A DNA stretch of 64,000 nucleotides from Maratus speciosus (GCA_963932465.1 OZ010795.1:22405874-22469873); one strand, 5' to 3'; shown: positions 36,070 to 46,865, counted from the first letter of the stretch. Program-made: numbers and translations. The notes: generated by a model not told the origin, from the sequence alone.

Positions 36070-36392
36070 CACAACAACCCCAACATGACGGAAGCTCAAA
36101 ATGACTACCATTTCAATTCCATCAATTTCCGCTTGTGCACGGCGGCCACCCCTGCTTCATCGTCCGCAGCAACCCTCTCGCGGGAAGGGTCCACGGAACT
36201 GCAAACAATTCATCGCCCACTTCCCCAACTCAAGCGCGGCCCACAGCAACTTGCACAGAACACATCGGGCCAAAAACCCGGCAGCAGAGCAGTTTCCGAA
36301 ACCAAACGCCTACTGGTGAAATCCAGGCACAAAGCCCCAGCTCCCTCCCAAAATCTGCGCGCCCACAAGAGGACACCCTTCCAGCAAGGAAA
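36070..36392. other. GC-rich island of unknown origin
   Basis: These 320 bases are about half G+C, unlike anything around them. All three plus-strand frames stay open for long stretches (72-148 codons), and the longest (from 36085) runs into the (TA)n tract. I do not recognise a protein in any frame. Conserved-looking composition with multiple open frames suggests a fragment of a coding mobile element, perhaps a LINE, truncated at the microsatellite. It is not a gene that I can support. Confidence 0.35.
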
Positions 36393-36410
36393 TGTATATA
36401 TATATATATC

Positions 36411-36488
<78 letters not shown>
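36393..36488. repeat. (TA)n microsatellite, host of serial insertions
   Basis: Near-pure TA tract. Its continuations appear at 37452-37461, 37916-37950 and 40668-40690 between the elements inserted into it. Confidence 0.95.
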
Positions 36489-36491
<3 letters not shown>

Positions 36492-37451
36492 GGTTAGCGA
36501 AATTAAACTTCCGCTACTCAAAGGGCCCTAGAGGCCGTTCTACTAGTCCGATGAGAAAAATATTTGGACAATAGACACTTCGGTGGATGCGCTCGATATT
36601 TCCGAAATAAAAAAATAGTTTAAAAAATCGCCACTAGATGGCGCTACGAGTTAGCGTGTGAAGATAGGACAAACTGAGATCCCGAAACACTGAAGGACCA
36701 TGGTCTTACACAAAAGGAACACAATAAGGACAATAAGTGGGCACAGAATTTCCATGGCCAGAAATGATCAACCGCCATTCTCGCGAGAAATTTGTAGCGT
36801 GAATGTTTTGCGAGTGTCCAGATCTTGTCGTTCCAATTTCTAAACCGCTTGAATGTTATACGGGCAGAAGATCAGAATTCTAAGAAGTGTATTACACTGT
36901 AGTAGGGTATATCAAGGGTACGTGAAATCGTCGGTACATTGACATTTCCATGAGGCGAATGAGTGCTTGCTTCCACGACCGCTGTAGCAATATCCTCTAC
37001 GACGGCGGTTGCACACTTTTACTTCCACTTCCCGGCAAATCGCCTAACTGTCCTGTTTGCTCGAATTTCATCATCATGTCATTAAGAGCACGCTCCGATA
37101 TCGGTCCACGTCGTTGTTTCTTGAGACGGCGGAACTCTCTCACAACTGCATCTGCATTCTCACCGTTGCGGTAATACAGTTTGACTAGCATTGGCAACGT
37201 CGGCATTTTGAAATGCTCATATGATTGGGGCACGAACTTCTTCCTTTTATCGTGCGTGGAATTTGCATGTGTTGCTGCAATGTGCTGCCCTGCTGCGCCC
37301 TCTGGTGGCGAGTTTTTAAACTGTTTTTTTTTATTTCGGAAATCTCGAGCGCATCCTCCGAAGTATCTGTTGTCAAAATATTTTTCTCTTCGGAATAGTA
37401 GAACGGCCTACAGGGGCCTTTGAATAGCGGAAGTTTAATTTCGCTAACCCT
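36489..37451 (-). mobile_element. DUF4817-type Tc1/mariner element, deletion derivative
   Basis: The element starts CAGGGTTAGCGAAATTAAAC and ends with its reverse complement. The inverted repeats are about 160 bp each (36489-36648 and 37292-37451) with modest divergence, and both ends abut TA. Such long terminal repeats and the TA target fit an arthropod Tc1/mariner-superfamily branch. The interior is only about 640 bp and holds the transposase N-terminus on the minus strand (separate entry). It is therefore non-autonomous, derived by internal deletion. Confidence 0.88.
36700..37233 (-). pseudogene. DUF4817-type transposase N-terminus, truncated
   Basis: From ATG 37233 a 78-codon frame contains MLVKLYYRNGENADAVVREF, RRLKKQRRGPIS and MMMKFEQTGQLGD. 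This is the helix-turn-helix domain (DUF4817) that begins a family of arthropod Tc1-like transposases. Beyond the stop at 36997 the same frame continues with VVEASTHSPHGNVNVPTISR, and another frame then gives a FLARMAVDHFWPWK segment, both typical of the family. The catalytic DDE part is missing. The domain would bind the element's ends. It cannot catalyse movement alone. Confidence 0.8.
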
Positions 37452-37461
37452 GTATATATAT

Positions 37462-37915
37462 ACCGGGTGTCCCAAAAAGGACTGACTGATTTTAAAATTC
37501 AATAACTTCCAAACGGTGACAGATATTAAAAAAATTCTTGCAGGAGGGTTATGCATAAGGTCAAAAGTTTTATTACAGTGATTTTCTATTTTAGTTCGAT
37601 TTACAAACAATAGATGGCGCTGTAAGCAATAGTCGCTAAATACAGGCTCGATTTCTAGTCCTTTCTCTTGTTCCATGCTGAAAAAGGAGATGGAAATGTA
37701 TTATCCGGGCCACGAAGAACCAAAAATCGAGCCTGAATTCAACGTCTATTGATCGCAGCGCCATCTATTGTTTGTAATTCGAACTAAAATTGAAAATCAC
37801 TGTAAAAAAACTTTTGACCTTATGCATAACCCTCCTGAAAGAATTTTTTAAATATCTGTCACCGTTTGCAAGTTATTGAATTTTAAAATCAGTCAGTCCT
37901 TTTTGGGACACCCGG
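37462..37915. mobile_element. 454-bp palindromic MITE with CCGGGTGTCCC ends
   Basis: It starts CCGGGTGTCCCAAAAAGGAC and ends with the reverse complement. The inverted repeat runs through roughly 200 bp on each side, leaving a core of about 50-60 bp near 37665-37720. Both ends sit at TA (37460-37461 and 37916-37917) inside the microsatellite. The ends and TA target suit a Tc1/mariner-superfamily MITE. There is no coding capacity. Confidence 0.87.
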
Positions 37916-37950
37916 TATATATATATACATATATATATATATATGCATAT

Positions 37951-40667
37951 TAGAGTGGTCCTTAAAAAATTAACTTTTAAAAATTCTATGGGGCACCCTC
38001 CTATTTTGTTCTATGTATAAAATAAAGACTTCCACAAAAACTTCAAAAGTTAAAACATTTTTTAAGGGTCGCTACCAAGGTTTGAATATTTAAAAAAAAA
38101 TTAAAAATTGACATATTCTGTAATCTAATAAAACATTATTAATACAAACCCATAGTCATTGCCAAATTGAATCGTGGTATGATATTAGGTTGTAAAGACT
38201 ATCATTTATTTCAATTTTCAACACATTTACGCAGTGTGTTGTCCAAACACAGAAAAGAGTATTTGCTGTCTACACTCTACTTCACCTCAAATTGGCAGCA
38301 TTGTGAAAGGTAGAGAATCTAACATTCCGCCTTGAAAAATAGTTTTCCGTCATTTTTTAATCTTAAATAGCTAAAAGGCGTAAAATATATATAAGATCAT
38401 GTTTATAAATTACAGAATTTGATTTTTTTATATTCGTAAAATGTCATAATAAATGGACATATCCGTATCAGAAGCCGAGCAAGCAAAGCCCAAAACTTAA
38501 AAAAAGAATTTTCGGCAAGCTTTCTTATGACTGTTCACTGGGATTGCAAATTTTTAGAAGACATTTCAGGATCTGAAACTGACAAATTACCCATTACCGT
38601 TTTAGGTAAAGGTATTGACCATTTACTTGTTGTTCCAAAATTTTAATCAGGAATATTGAAGTTGATATACGTATATCAGGAACAAGAAATATTGAATTTG
38701 TAGGGAGTACCGAGCAAGTAAAATGTATGAGTTTTGATATAACCTTTGTTAATACCGGATTATCGGATTATCAAGAGAAATTTGTGCTCTTCTGGAACAG
38801 AATATGAAAAAAGAAATGATTTGGATTGCCATCATCACATCCCTAAAATACTGTTTTTGTTCTTTATCTTTTGTATGAAGTTTATTGTATTCCTCCACGA
38901 GTGCTACCCGACTTTCGGCTACATCTTTAACAACTTTGACTTTAAGCCGCTAGTGCCTTACATATCTTGTAGGATTCATTTTCCTTCCAATTAATCACAT
39001 CTGCTTCGAAAACGTCTGAAGGTAAATCCATAATTTAAAAAAAACCTCAGAGTGCTGCTAGTTAGAAAATCTTCCAAGTCATTTTGGAAAATGACATCAG
39101 GGTCAGCACGTGTACGTTTCAAGGGTTCATAATTTTCTTCGTTTTTCAAAGCATGTACCATTTTTATTTTACTTTCAAAAAAGTCATTATCATCGAAAAA
39201 TGCCAAAGCAACTACTTCTTCTATGAAGTACAGAAATGTCTTAAGAACTTCTTCAAAGCACACAAAGAAATGATTTCACTTACATTTTTGTCTTTTTTCA
39301 AGTCCTTCAGGAGCAATAAATGATTGGGCCTGATACCAGCTGTGAATGTAGATTTTCATCACAAACGAGCAAACTTGACGAACTCCAGATTCTTCCTGCT
39401 TAGAGAGTTTAAACTGGTCTCTAAATAAATAAATCTTAGCGATTACATGGCCTTCACCATCCATGGAACCCGATGCAATCCACCTGGGACTCTATTATAA
39501 ACAACTCTTTCGGGTATTCCTCCTAAGAAAGTGAAGGCAAGCTCTATCAGTTCCTTGTAATCGACCCGTTCGTTGAAAAATCATTAAGATGATTTTGAGC
39601 AACTTCTGACGCATTATGTGTTATTTTTTTTCATTGATTAAATTGTCAGTTATGGCAGTCTGAAATATGCCATAATCGATAGACATCCACGAAATTTTAA
39701 ATCGTTTGAATAACAGTATGTCTGGTCCGCTTGAAACTCCGAGAGACTTGACAGTAACTTCCTCATCTCAAGCATAATTTCAAGGATGTGATGATGGCAA
39801 GCCAAATCCTTACTTTGTTCACATTCTAATCCAGAAGAGCACAAACATCTCCTGATAATCGGGTATCTCACAAAGGTTATATCAAATGTCATACATTTTA
39901 CTAGCTTGTAACCCCAGAACTCCAATGTTTTGTTAACAGCAGAAGCTATTGCCTCACCTGTTCCTGATTGAAGTTTTGGAACAGCTAGTTAAATGGTCAG
40001 TACCTTTGCCTGAAACAATAATGAGTAATCTGTCTACACTTTCAGATCCTGAAATGTCTTCTAAATTTTTGCAATCCTAATGAACAGTCAAAGGAACGCT
40101 TTTCGAAAACTCTCTTTTTTTTTTTTTTTAAGTTTTATGCTCTGCTATTGATACGAATATGACCATTTAGTACATTTTACGAATATAAAAAAATCAAATT
40201 CTATAATTTATAAACATTATCTTATAAATTCCTATGCATTTTAGCTATTTAAGGTTAAAAAATAAAGGAGAGTTATTTTTCTAGGCACAATGTTAGATTC
40301 TTTACCTTTCACAACGCTGCCACGTTGTGGGGAAATAGAGTGTAGACATGAAATACTTCTGCCTGTGTTTGGACAATAGACCGCGTAAATATGTTGAAAC
40401 TTGAAACAAATGGCATTCTTTACAGTCTAATATCATAGCATGACTCAATTTGGCAATGACTATGGATTTGTATTAATAATTTATTATTAGATTACAAAAT
40501 ATGTCAGTTTTTTATTTTTTTTTTTAAATATTCAAACCTTGGTAGCGACCCTTAAAACATGTTTTAAAATTTTGAAATTTTTGTGGAAGTCTTTATTTTA
40601 TACATAGAACAAAATAGGAGGTTGCCCCATAAAAATTTTAAAAATTAATTTTTTAAGGACTACCCTA
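37951..40667 (-). mobile_element. hAT-like element with inverted-duplicated ends
   Basis: The termini TAGAGTGGTCCTTAAAAA and, at the right end, its relative TAGGGTAGTCCTTAAAAA fit the hAT pattern YARNG. The 8-bp direct repeat ATGCATAT flanks them (37943-37950 and 40668-40675). Because the target is a TA-rich tract, part of that match could be chance. The two ends are similar for about 0.9 kb, far beyond a normal terminal repeat, and the similarity includes transposase coding sequence. The element therefore looks like an inverted duplication of its own 5' region. The interior holds decayed transposase on the minus strand. Non-autonomous as it stands. Confidence 0.8.
38991..40100 (-). pseudogene. 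hAT-like transposase relic
   Basis: Minus-strand reading across frames gives, in order: FWGYKLVKCMTFDITFV with CHHHILEIMLE; then VDYKELIELAFTFLGGIPER; then VPGGLHRVPWMVKAM; then KIYLFRDQFKLSKQEESGVR; and finally EEVVALAFFDDNDFFESKIK. This order matches an arthropod transposase family I recognise only by its repeated motifs (LGG.P, PG..H..RWM, EELVALAFFD), which has no secure common name. Several frameshifts and stops are present. The left arm of the element (plus strand, about 38650-38870) carries a duplicate of the first part, including CHHHIPKI. The copy is dead. Confidence 0.65.
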
Positions 40668-41502
40668 ATGCATATATATATATACATATATGCAAAAAAA
40701 ATAAAATTAAAAAGATTTAAAAAAAATAAAATTAATAGAATTTTTGTACTTGCCATTTTTCTTTAACCATGAAAAAAATTATTTACATCACAAAATACTC
40801 GGAAATAACTTTTCTTCAGATGGTTTTAATCTCGGTCTCATTATATTTACTAAGTAAGTAGGTAATCTGTTGTCCGGATTAAATGAACAAAAGTGTGAAA
40901 ATTACGCAAATTAACACGCAATCGTTGATTCTTCAAAACAAATTGCAGTAAAAATCAGCATATTATTGTAGGTGTAAAAGTTTTAAATTATTCCTAAATA
41001 ATTATACTCATGTATTTACTGTTATCAAAAACTCCCGTCAAAAATATACGGCAACCACAGAATTGAGTAAATATTTTCTAAGCCGATATTGAAATCAATA
41101 TATCTTAAAAGCATAGATGGAGTTCGTCCTGGATAAATTTCCTAATATGATTTAATAATAAAATATCAACCTTCAAGCGGCTTATATGCACAGCCCTCCA
41201 AACCTCATCCCATGTCTTTATTCTTAAGGGTTTCATGCTTTTATGCTCGTTTCTATTCCTGCATTCTATGCACTATGATTTCATGTTACTGTAAAATCAT
41301 CCAAATTTTCTTTTGCCTCTACGGTGAAATTTATTTTTGTCGAGATGTGTCACTTTTCTTGCGGGTGAGCGATATATGTTTATCAACCGATGAAAGAAAC
41401 GTGTTTATTAAAATATAAAAGTTACGAATTACGAAAATTTATGAAAATGGTCTAAAATTGCACGATCTATGATGTAGTGATTTGAAAAGAAAACGTACAA
41501 TC
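40668..41502. other. AT-rich sequence after the insertion cluster
   Basis: Begins with the right remnant of the (TA)n tract. The 68-codon frame at 41212-41418 contains two similar cores (VSLFLRVS-like), reflecting a short internal duplication. No gene is recognised. Confidence 0.5.
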
Positions 41503-41632
41503 TTTCACGCACTGTAATCTGATAGATTAGAGTGCGTGCATAATCTGAAAGATTATGTAATCTGAAGATTATGTAATCTGATAAATCTGAAAGATTATGT
41601 AATCTGAAAAATACTGTAATGCGTGAAAAACA
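41503..41632. repeat. Short AATCTGAAAGATTATGT repeats in an inverted frame
   Basis: The outer arms TTTCACGCA and TGCGTGAAA enclose several tandem and inverted copies of AATCTGAAAGATTATGT, so the whole segment can fold on itself. Confidence 0.7.
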
Positions 41633-41642
41633 TTTTTTATTG

Positions 41643-42775
41643 TCATTTTTTAGAAGACAATAATATTGTGATAATGCATAACTCTAATATTAAATTAAGA
41701 TTTTCTGGAATAAATATCAAATTGCATATAATAAGAAACTGTGTCTGCAGTTGAGTTTTTACATCTACAGTAAAGGACAGTAAGGTTTGGTAAGGACAAG
41801 AAATGTGACGATATATAAGATCCATCTCTAACACATTTAAAATATAACCGTGAAGACATTATTCTATGTACAAATGAATACAGCATTTGTTTGCAACAGA
41901 AACTACTTTGCACCATCATGGCATACATACATTTAAAAAAACGATCCTCTGTGATGAAGGATTTTCCAATGAGACTGACAAGAATCTTTTTCTCTAAGAA
42001 AAAAGCATGATTTTGATGTTGACTCTCAGCTACAAAATTTGGGAAAGGTAATCCCTAACTTAACTTATTATTAACAATATATGTTGCGACCAATCTTAAA
42101 TTTTCCTGTTTTGAATTATTCAATACCATTCTGCGGATGAGAAACACAACGATCATCCTTCTTTCTACAACTAAAGCTAAGTCTGAAAGATGCTTAATTT
42201 TAGTGGGGGGGGGGGGATGGAGAGGAAAGATAAAAATATGAAATCGTATGACATGCAAAGAAGCATAGCTCCTACAATCCAGGAATAGACGAGAAGTTTC
42301 TCCACAAGCGACAAAGGTGTTATAAAATAATTTTGCTTCATTAGTATTGCAAAAACGCCAAGAACAATGTTGTATGCTTTCTTTTTACTAAAGTATAAAT
42401 TATTTTCGATATCGTAATTAAAACCAATATTATTGTTAACCATACATACAACGAAAATGTTTGAAAAATGCCGAAAATGTGTCGTTTCTAAACTGGTTTT
42501 CGAGTAATAAATGTATAATCTTCCAACTTGTACGGGTAAGAAAATTCCACTGTCTGCGCTGTACATTCATTCATACGTAGTGGAATAGCTCTAACATTAG
42601 TTTCTGAAGCATTTAATTTTTATAATGATCCTCCTAAAGCACCTTTAGACATACATATGTCTTGAGAACTCTTTTATTGTAATGCAACCATTTTTTTTTT
42701 GAAAGATTGCTTTTCAGTAAAAGCTTGTGTAAACATTCCGTTTGTGCATTTTGATTTTCCAAATAAAATGTATTT
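41643..42775 (-). pseudogene. Ionotropic receptor pseudogene, relative of 15426-16712
   Basis: Minus-strand fragments match the intact receptor in order: the S1 end with FSYPYKLEDYTFITRKP, the pore region VFAILMKQN, and the second membrane segment KLLVYSWIVGAMLLCMSYD. They continue with SDLALVVE, NNSKQENLRLVATYIVNNKL and FVHRIMSSRLYFK. Similarity before S1 reaches about 42775. The frame is broken in several places, including stops in S1 and a C12 run (G at 42205-42216) where the intact gene has five C. The last membrane segment is not clearly preserved. Orientation is opposite to the intact gene, 25 kb away, so a simple tandem duplication would need a later inversion. It should produce no channel. 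Confidence 0.85.
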
Positions 42776-42879
42776 ATAATATTAAGCTGAGCAAAATTTT
42801 CTGGGAAATTTTTAATCTAATAGTTACCAGAATTTGTATCGTATATAGCAGTACTAGTGGTACAGTACAGACGTAGCTA

Positions 42880-43160
42880 CACCCGATTATGGTCTCTTTT
42901 AATCAACGCAACTGCTTTTTCAAGGGCCGTCGATTTGAATCCTTTAATGAAGTTGAAAAAGCATGTCAAGAGTTTTTCGATTCCAAGGAGCCGCCATGGT
43001 ACTTCAAGAAAATCTGGAATCTGGCAGAACGATGACAGAAAGTCGTGGGCTACGATAGTATCTACTTTGAAGAATAGTCCTTGTTGCTTTTGTTGTTAAT
43101 TTGCGCATAACAACGCAACTTTTATACATGTCCCAGAACTTTCTGCTCAACCTAGTATAT
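42880..43160 (+). pseudogene. mariner transposase C-terminus relic
   Basis: One plus-strand frame reads GRRFESFNEVEKACQEFFDS, then WYFKKIWNLAER, a TGA where tryptophan is expected, then QKVVGYDSIYFEE and a natural-looking TAG at 43075-43077. This is the C-terminal end of a mariner-type transposase (the WQKVI..DG.YFE region). After it, TGTCCCAGAACTTTCTGC near 43130 looks like a terminal repeat. The catalytic region is missing and the relic is dead. Confidence 0.8.
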
Positions 43161-44040
43161 AATAGTAAGGATTTCATTATGGCTTTATATGGTATTTTCC
43201 CTTTTTAAGCTTAAGGTCAGTTTCGGCAATTTTTCAGGAATATACCCAACAGTTTACTCTTATTGAACCATTATAGAAAGATCATTTATTGTATTAAAAA
43301 ACATAGAATTTCATGGTAGAACATTTTTCGGTAATATTTCTTCTTTTATACAAAAACTCTATAAAAAAAGGAAAAAAGAAAAAGAAAGAAAGAAGGAAAA
43401 AAGAAAAAGAAAAAGAAAGAAAGAAAGAAAAGAATAGAAAAAAGAGAAATAAAATTATAATTCAAAACCTCTTGATTAGTCGACAATCCTATCGATATTA
43501 GTGAATAAATTCTAAAAATTTAAAGTGAAATGTCGTTAAATTTCTGTCAGAAATCGACATGGTCTTACCTTTATGGAACACAAAATCTCCGAAACTAAAG
43601 ACATAACGTTTCATCAACGACTGTATTTAATTTTTTGAAATAAAACACAGTTATAATAGAAAATAAAATTGTAATTTAACAAAAAAATTCTGAACATGAA
43701 AAACTGGTAATACAGCCTTTTTTCAATCCATGTTCAGATTTATTTATTTTTATTTTTTTTTACATGGTTTTCTAGAATTCTCACAATTAAAAACTCTCAT
43801 ATAATTATTTAAAAAAATATTATATAAAATGAATAAAATTTTAGGGCTGAACATTGGCATATTATCTTCAATTTATTAATTATTACAAAGAAAAAATGTA
43901 GCATAAGATTTGCCAATAACAGCAGAAAAAATTTCGTCCAAAAGTGAAAGAGAAGTAGAGGTTATCCGCCCCTCCCCAACATTAAAGGCATCACTTTTAT
44001 TCAAATTACGTTTAATTAATCCTTATTTTAATAAGAATAT
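43161..44040. repeat. Unassigned sequence with GAAA-rich microsatellite
   Basis: A purine-rich GAAA/GAAAAA tract lies at 43364-43448; the frame crossing it is an artefact. Nothing else is recognised. Confidence 0.6.
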
Positions 44041-44525
44041 GAAGAAGTCGGAAATTGTACGTCAAACTTGACAAATATTCGTACTGTAACTATTTTTATA
44101 AATATTTAGATTTTGGTGCAACAGCTGCTGCACTATTATGCAAAAACGCATGAATGCAAAATTTATTACTGTTACCTATATTAAATTTTGTAATACGGAA
44201 ATAATAGGACTCCTCTTATATAGAACGTAATTACCATGGCAACCTAAACTCATGACCTATCATTGAGTATCATCGAATTAATTGCATAGGGTCATATTTA
44301 ATAGAATGAAGAACGCTTTTTTCAATATCTTTTTAAGTTTTGATTCGACTTTCATAAAATTTGAAATGAATGTCTCCTACGATTATACATATGAATTTTC
44401 AAACTATTCGGTTGAGCATTTTTTGCGCTGTTCTATGCGAACAGACGGACGGCTGGACCAGACGACGACTATAGATACAAAGTATTTACATAATTACGAA
44501 CGCACCAAAAAAAGAAGCAAATGAT
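44041..44525 (+). repeat. Repeat family B, copy 1
   Basis: Starts with AAGTCGGAAATTGTACGTCA. It contains GGTGCAACAGCTGCTGCAC and ATGACCTATCATTGAGTATC, then TTCGGTTGAGC, ACAGACGGACGG and ATTACGAACGCACC. The same landmarks recur at 45790-46865 (same strand) and 55985-56655 (inverted). It has no coding capacity. The end motif TACGAACGCACC has its inverse only in copy 2. Confidence 0.75.
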
Positions 44526-45789
44526 GCTAAGAATATTTCGTTTAGTATGAATGGGATTAGAGAAAAATGGAATTTTTTTCCACAAAACAAAATAGTTCTT
44601 CTTTAAAGATATACATAAATGACGCTGGCATGAGTAAAATGAAGCAGATTTATGTAACACAAAACAAATTGATGCACAGATTCTTCATTCGATGTCAGCG
44701 GTATGGTATCGTTACCAGATCAAGCTCTTTTACAAGAACGATTAATCTGTAGCTGCAAGGCAAAATGACTAAAGAAGCGAAAAGGGCTCGTTTCATGTAT
44801 CCTGAAGCTTGTTAGGCGCTTCCAAAAAGCTGCTCTTTTAACATCAGCCTAATTTGCATACATCTGCTCCATATTATCCCCTTGACTATGCCCACGTACA
44901 ATGCGTACGTGTTTGAAAATATGTGCTTAATCCTGGGCCGATTTGCACCTGGGGTAAACATGGATTTGAGCACACACACCCTCCTCAAAATATATTTACA
45001 AAGATAATTTTACTAATTTTCTAATAGCCGACTTATTTTAAAACGTAAAATATGTAATAATAAAATGCGTAATACTGAACTACGTAATCTGATTTGTCAG
45101 ATACTGATTCATTGAAATCTTGAAAGCGGAATCGTAGGGAATCGATAAAAATTCCGCTTTATACAGGATCCTTATGCCTTGTCATCCTTAGGTTCTTCTT
45201 AGGCCTACCCCAGACACGGCGAATTTAACAATACCGTTCTAAGCATAGACGTGAGAAAAACAGACAAACAAAATCTTCATTTAGCGTCCCTTCGTTCTGG
45301 CGCCTGGGCCCATGCCCCTCTGCCCCCTTTAGTTTAGGCCCTGGCGTAAGGACGGCAACATACGATGATGCGTACGTGGATTAAGTGTTTCATTACACAC
45401 AAAGGAGAATCATAAGATTGTAAGGGCAACCAATTTTTCTTATGTCTTGTAAGAGAGATATGTTGCTTTCCCCGTCATAAGATCACGTGACACTTTGAAA
45501 CAATAGCATACCGGAATCGTTCATTCCAAAAGGAGGAGCTATGAAACTGATCTTTTGAGAGAATTATTTGTAGCTGCCATGTTACTCTTTAGACCAGGTT
45601 CGTGTTTTTTTGAGGGAATTATTTTTAGCTGCTATGTTACGCTTTCGACCACGTGTGCTTTTTTGTTGGCCAGTTTATTGGAAATCTTGAATAAAATATG
45701 GATGAGAATGACAATAGTGGGTCGGAATTTACACCATATGAAGAGGAATGTGACTCGAGTGATTCTTAATTCTCAGCCATAAGTAATAT
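44526..45789. other. Unassigned sequence
   Basis: No shared repeat or supported gene. Composition is mixed; 45170-45370 is less AT-rich and contains CTGGCGCCTGGGCCC-like sequence with no recognised function. Confidence 0.45.
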
Positions 45790-46865
45790 TAACAAGTTGG
45801 AAATTGCTCGTCAAACGTGGCAAATGAGGTGCGTTCGTACTATATCTAGTTTTAAAATTATTTTTTGCACCCCATATTGTACTGAATGTATAATTTTTTG
45901 CACTTCATAACGTGCATAGTCTGATACAACATTAAAATGCACTTCCAATAATTTTTTCTGACCACTTTTGACTGTCCCTGTAATTAAACTATACATCCGA
46001 TTTTCCTAAAATTTGAAATAGCTCAACAAAATTTTGCAACAATTATATCTTTAAAATTTCAGACCATTCGGAAGGCTGTAATATCATTAAAATGCACTTG
46101 CAATAATTTTTTCCATTGGCCGTAATGTAAAGAAAAACTTTTGACTGTCCCTGTAATTAAACTATACATCCGATTTTCCTAAAATTTGAAATGGCTCGAC
46201 AAAATTTTGCAACAATTATATCTTTAAAATTTCAGATCATTCGGAAGGCTCTAATACCATTAAAATCTACTTGCAATAATTTTTCCCATTGGCCGTAATG
46301 TAAAGAAAAACTTTTGGCTGTCCCTGTAATTAAACTATACATCCGATTTTCCTAAAATTTGAAATGGCTCGACAAAATTTTGCAACAATTATATCTATAA
46401 AATTTCAGATCATTCGGAAGGCTCTAATACCATTAAAATCCACTTGCAATAATTTTTCCCATTGGCCGTAATGTAAAGAAAAACTTTTGACTGTCCCTGT
46501 AATTAAACTATACGTCCGATTTTCATAAAATTTGAAATGGCTCGACAAAATTTTGCAACAATTATATCTTTAAAATTTCAGATCATTCGGAAGGCTCTAA
46601 TATCATTAAAATGCACTTGCAATAATTTTTCCCATTGGCCGTAATGTAAAGAAAAACTTTTGACTGTCCCTGTAATTAAACTATACATCCGATTTTCATA
46701 AAATTTGAAATGGCTCGACAAAATTTTGCAACAATCACATATTTGAAATTTCAGACTATTCGGTTGGGTAGTTTTTGCTCTGTTACATGCGGACAGACGG
46801 ACGGACTGAACGACGACTATAGGTGCTGCGTATTTATATAATTACGAACGCACCTAAAAACGAAG
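45790..46865 (+). mobile_element. Repeat family B, copy 2, with inverted AGGTGCGTTCGTA ends
   Basis: Inside the copy, AGGTGCGTTCGTA (45827-45839) and TACGAACGCACCT (46843-46855) are perfect 13-bp inverted repeats, suggesting a non-autonomous DNA transposon. Sequence shared with the other copies extends beyond them on both sides, so the true termini are uncertain. The interior is filled by the 173-bp tandem array listed separately. Confidence 0.6.
45931..46765. repeat. 173-bp tandem repeat array, about 4.8 units
   Basis: The marker CTGTCCCTGTAATTAAACTA, with a single base change at most, starts at 45972, 46145, 46318, 46491 and 46664, exactly 173 bases apart each time. Units differ by only a few bases. 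Each unit also contains CAAAATTTTGCAACAATTA and ATTGGCCGTAATGTAAAG. The first unit is divergent at its start and the last is partial. Confidence 0.95.

Noticed and set aside
36392..36574. Open frames rich in alternating Tyr-Ile across TA repeats (also near 33.3, 34.3 and 34.7 kb)
   Set aside because: The (TA)n tract contains no stop codon, so these frames are artefacts of the microsatellite.
37185..37676. 163-codon minus-strand frame
   Set aside because: It runs through the junction of two separate transposons and is out of frame with the real DUF4817 domain, so it is a shadow.
42857..43099. 80-codon plus-strand frame
   Set aside because: It is the wrong frame over the mariner C-terminal relic; the neighbouring frame gives the recognisable transposase sequence.
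45931..46765. CRISPR array
   Set aside because: The repeated unit is the whole 173 bases without variable spacers, and the context is a eukaryotic transposon copy.
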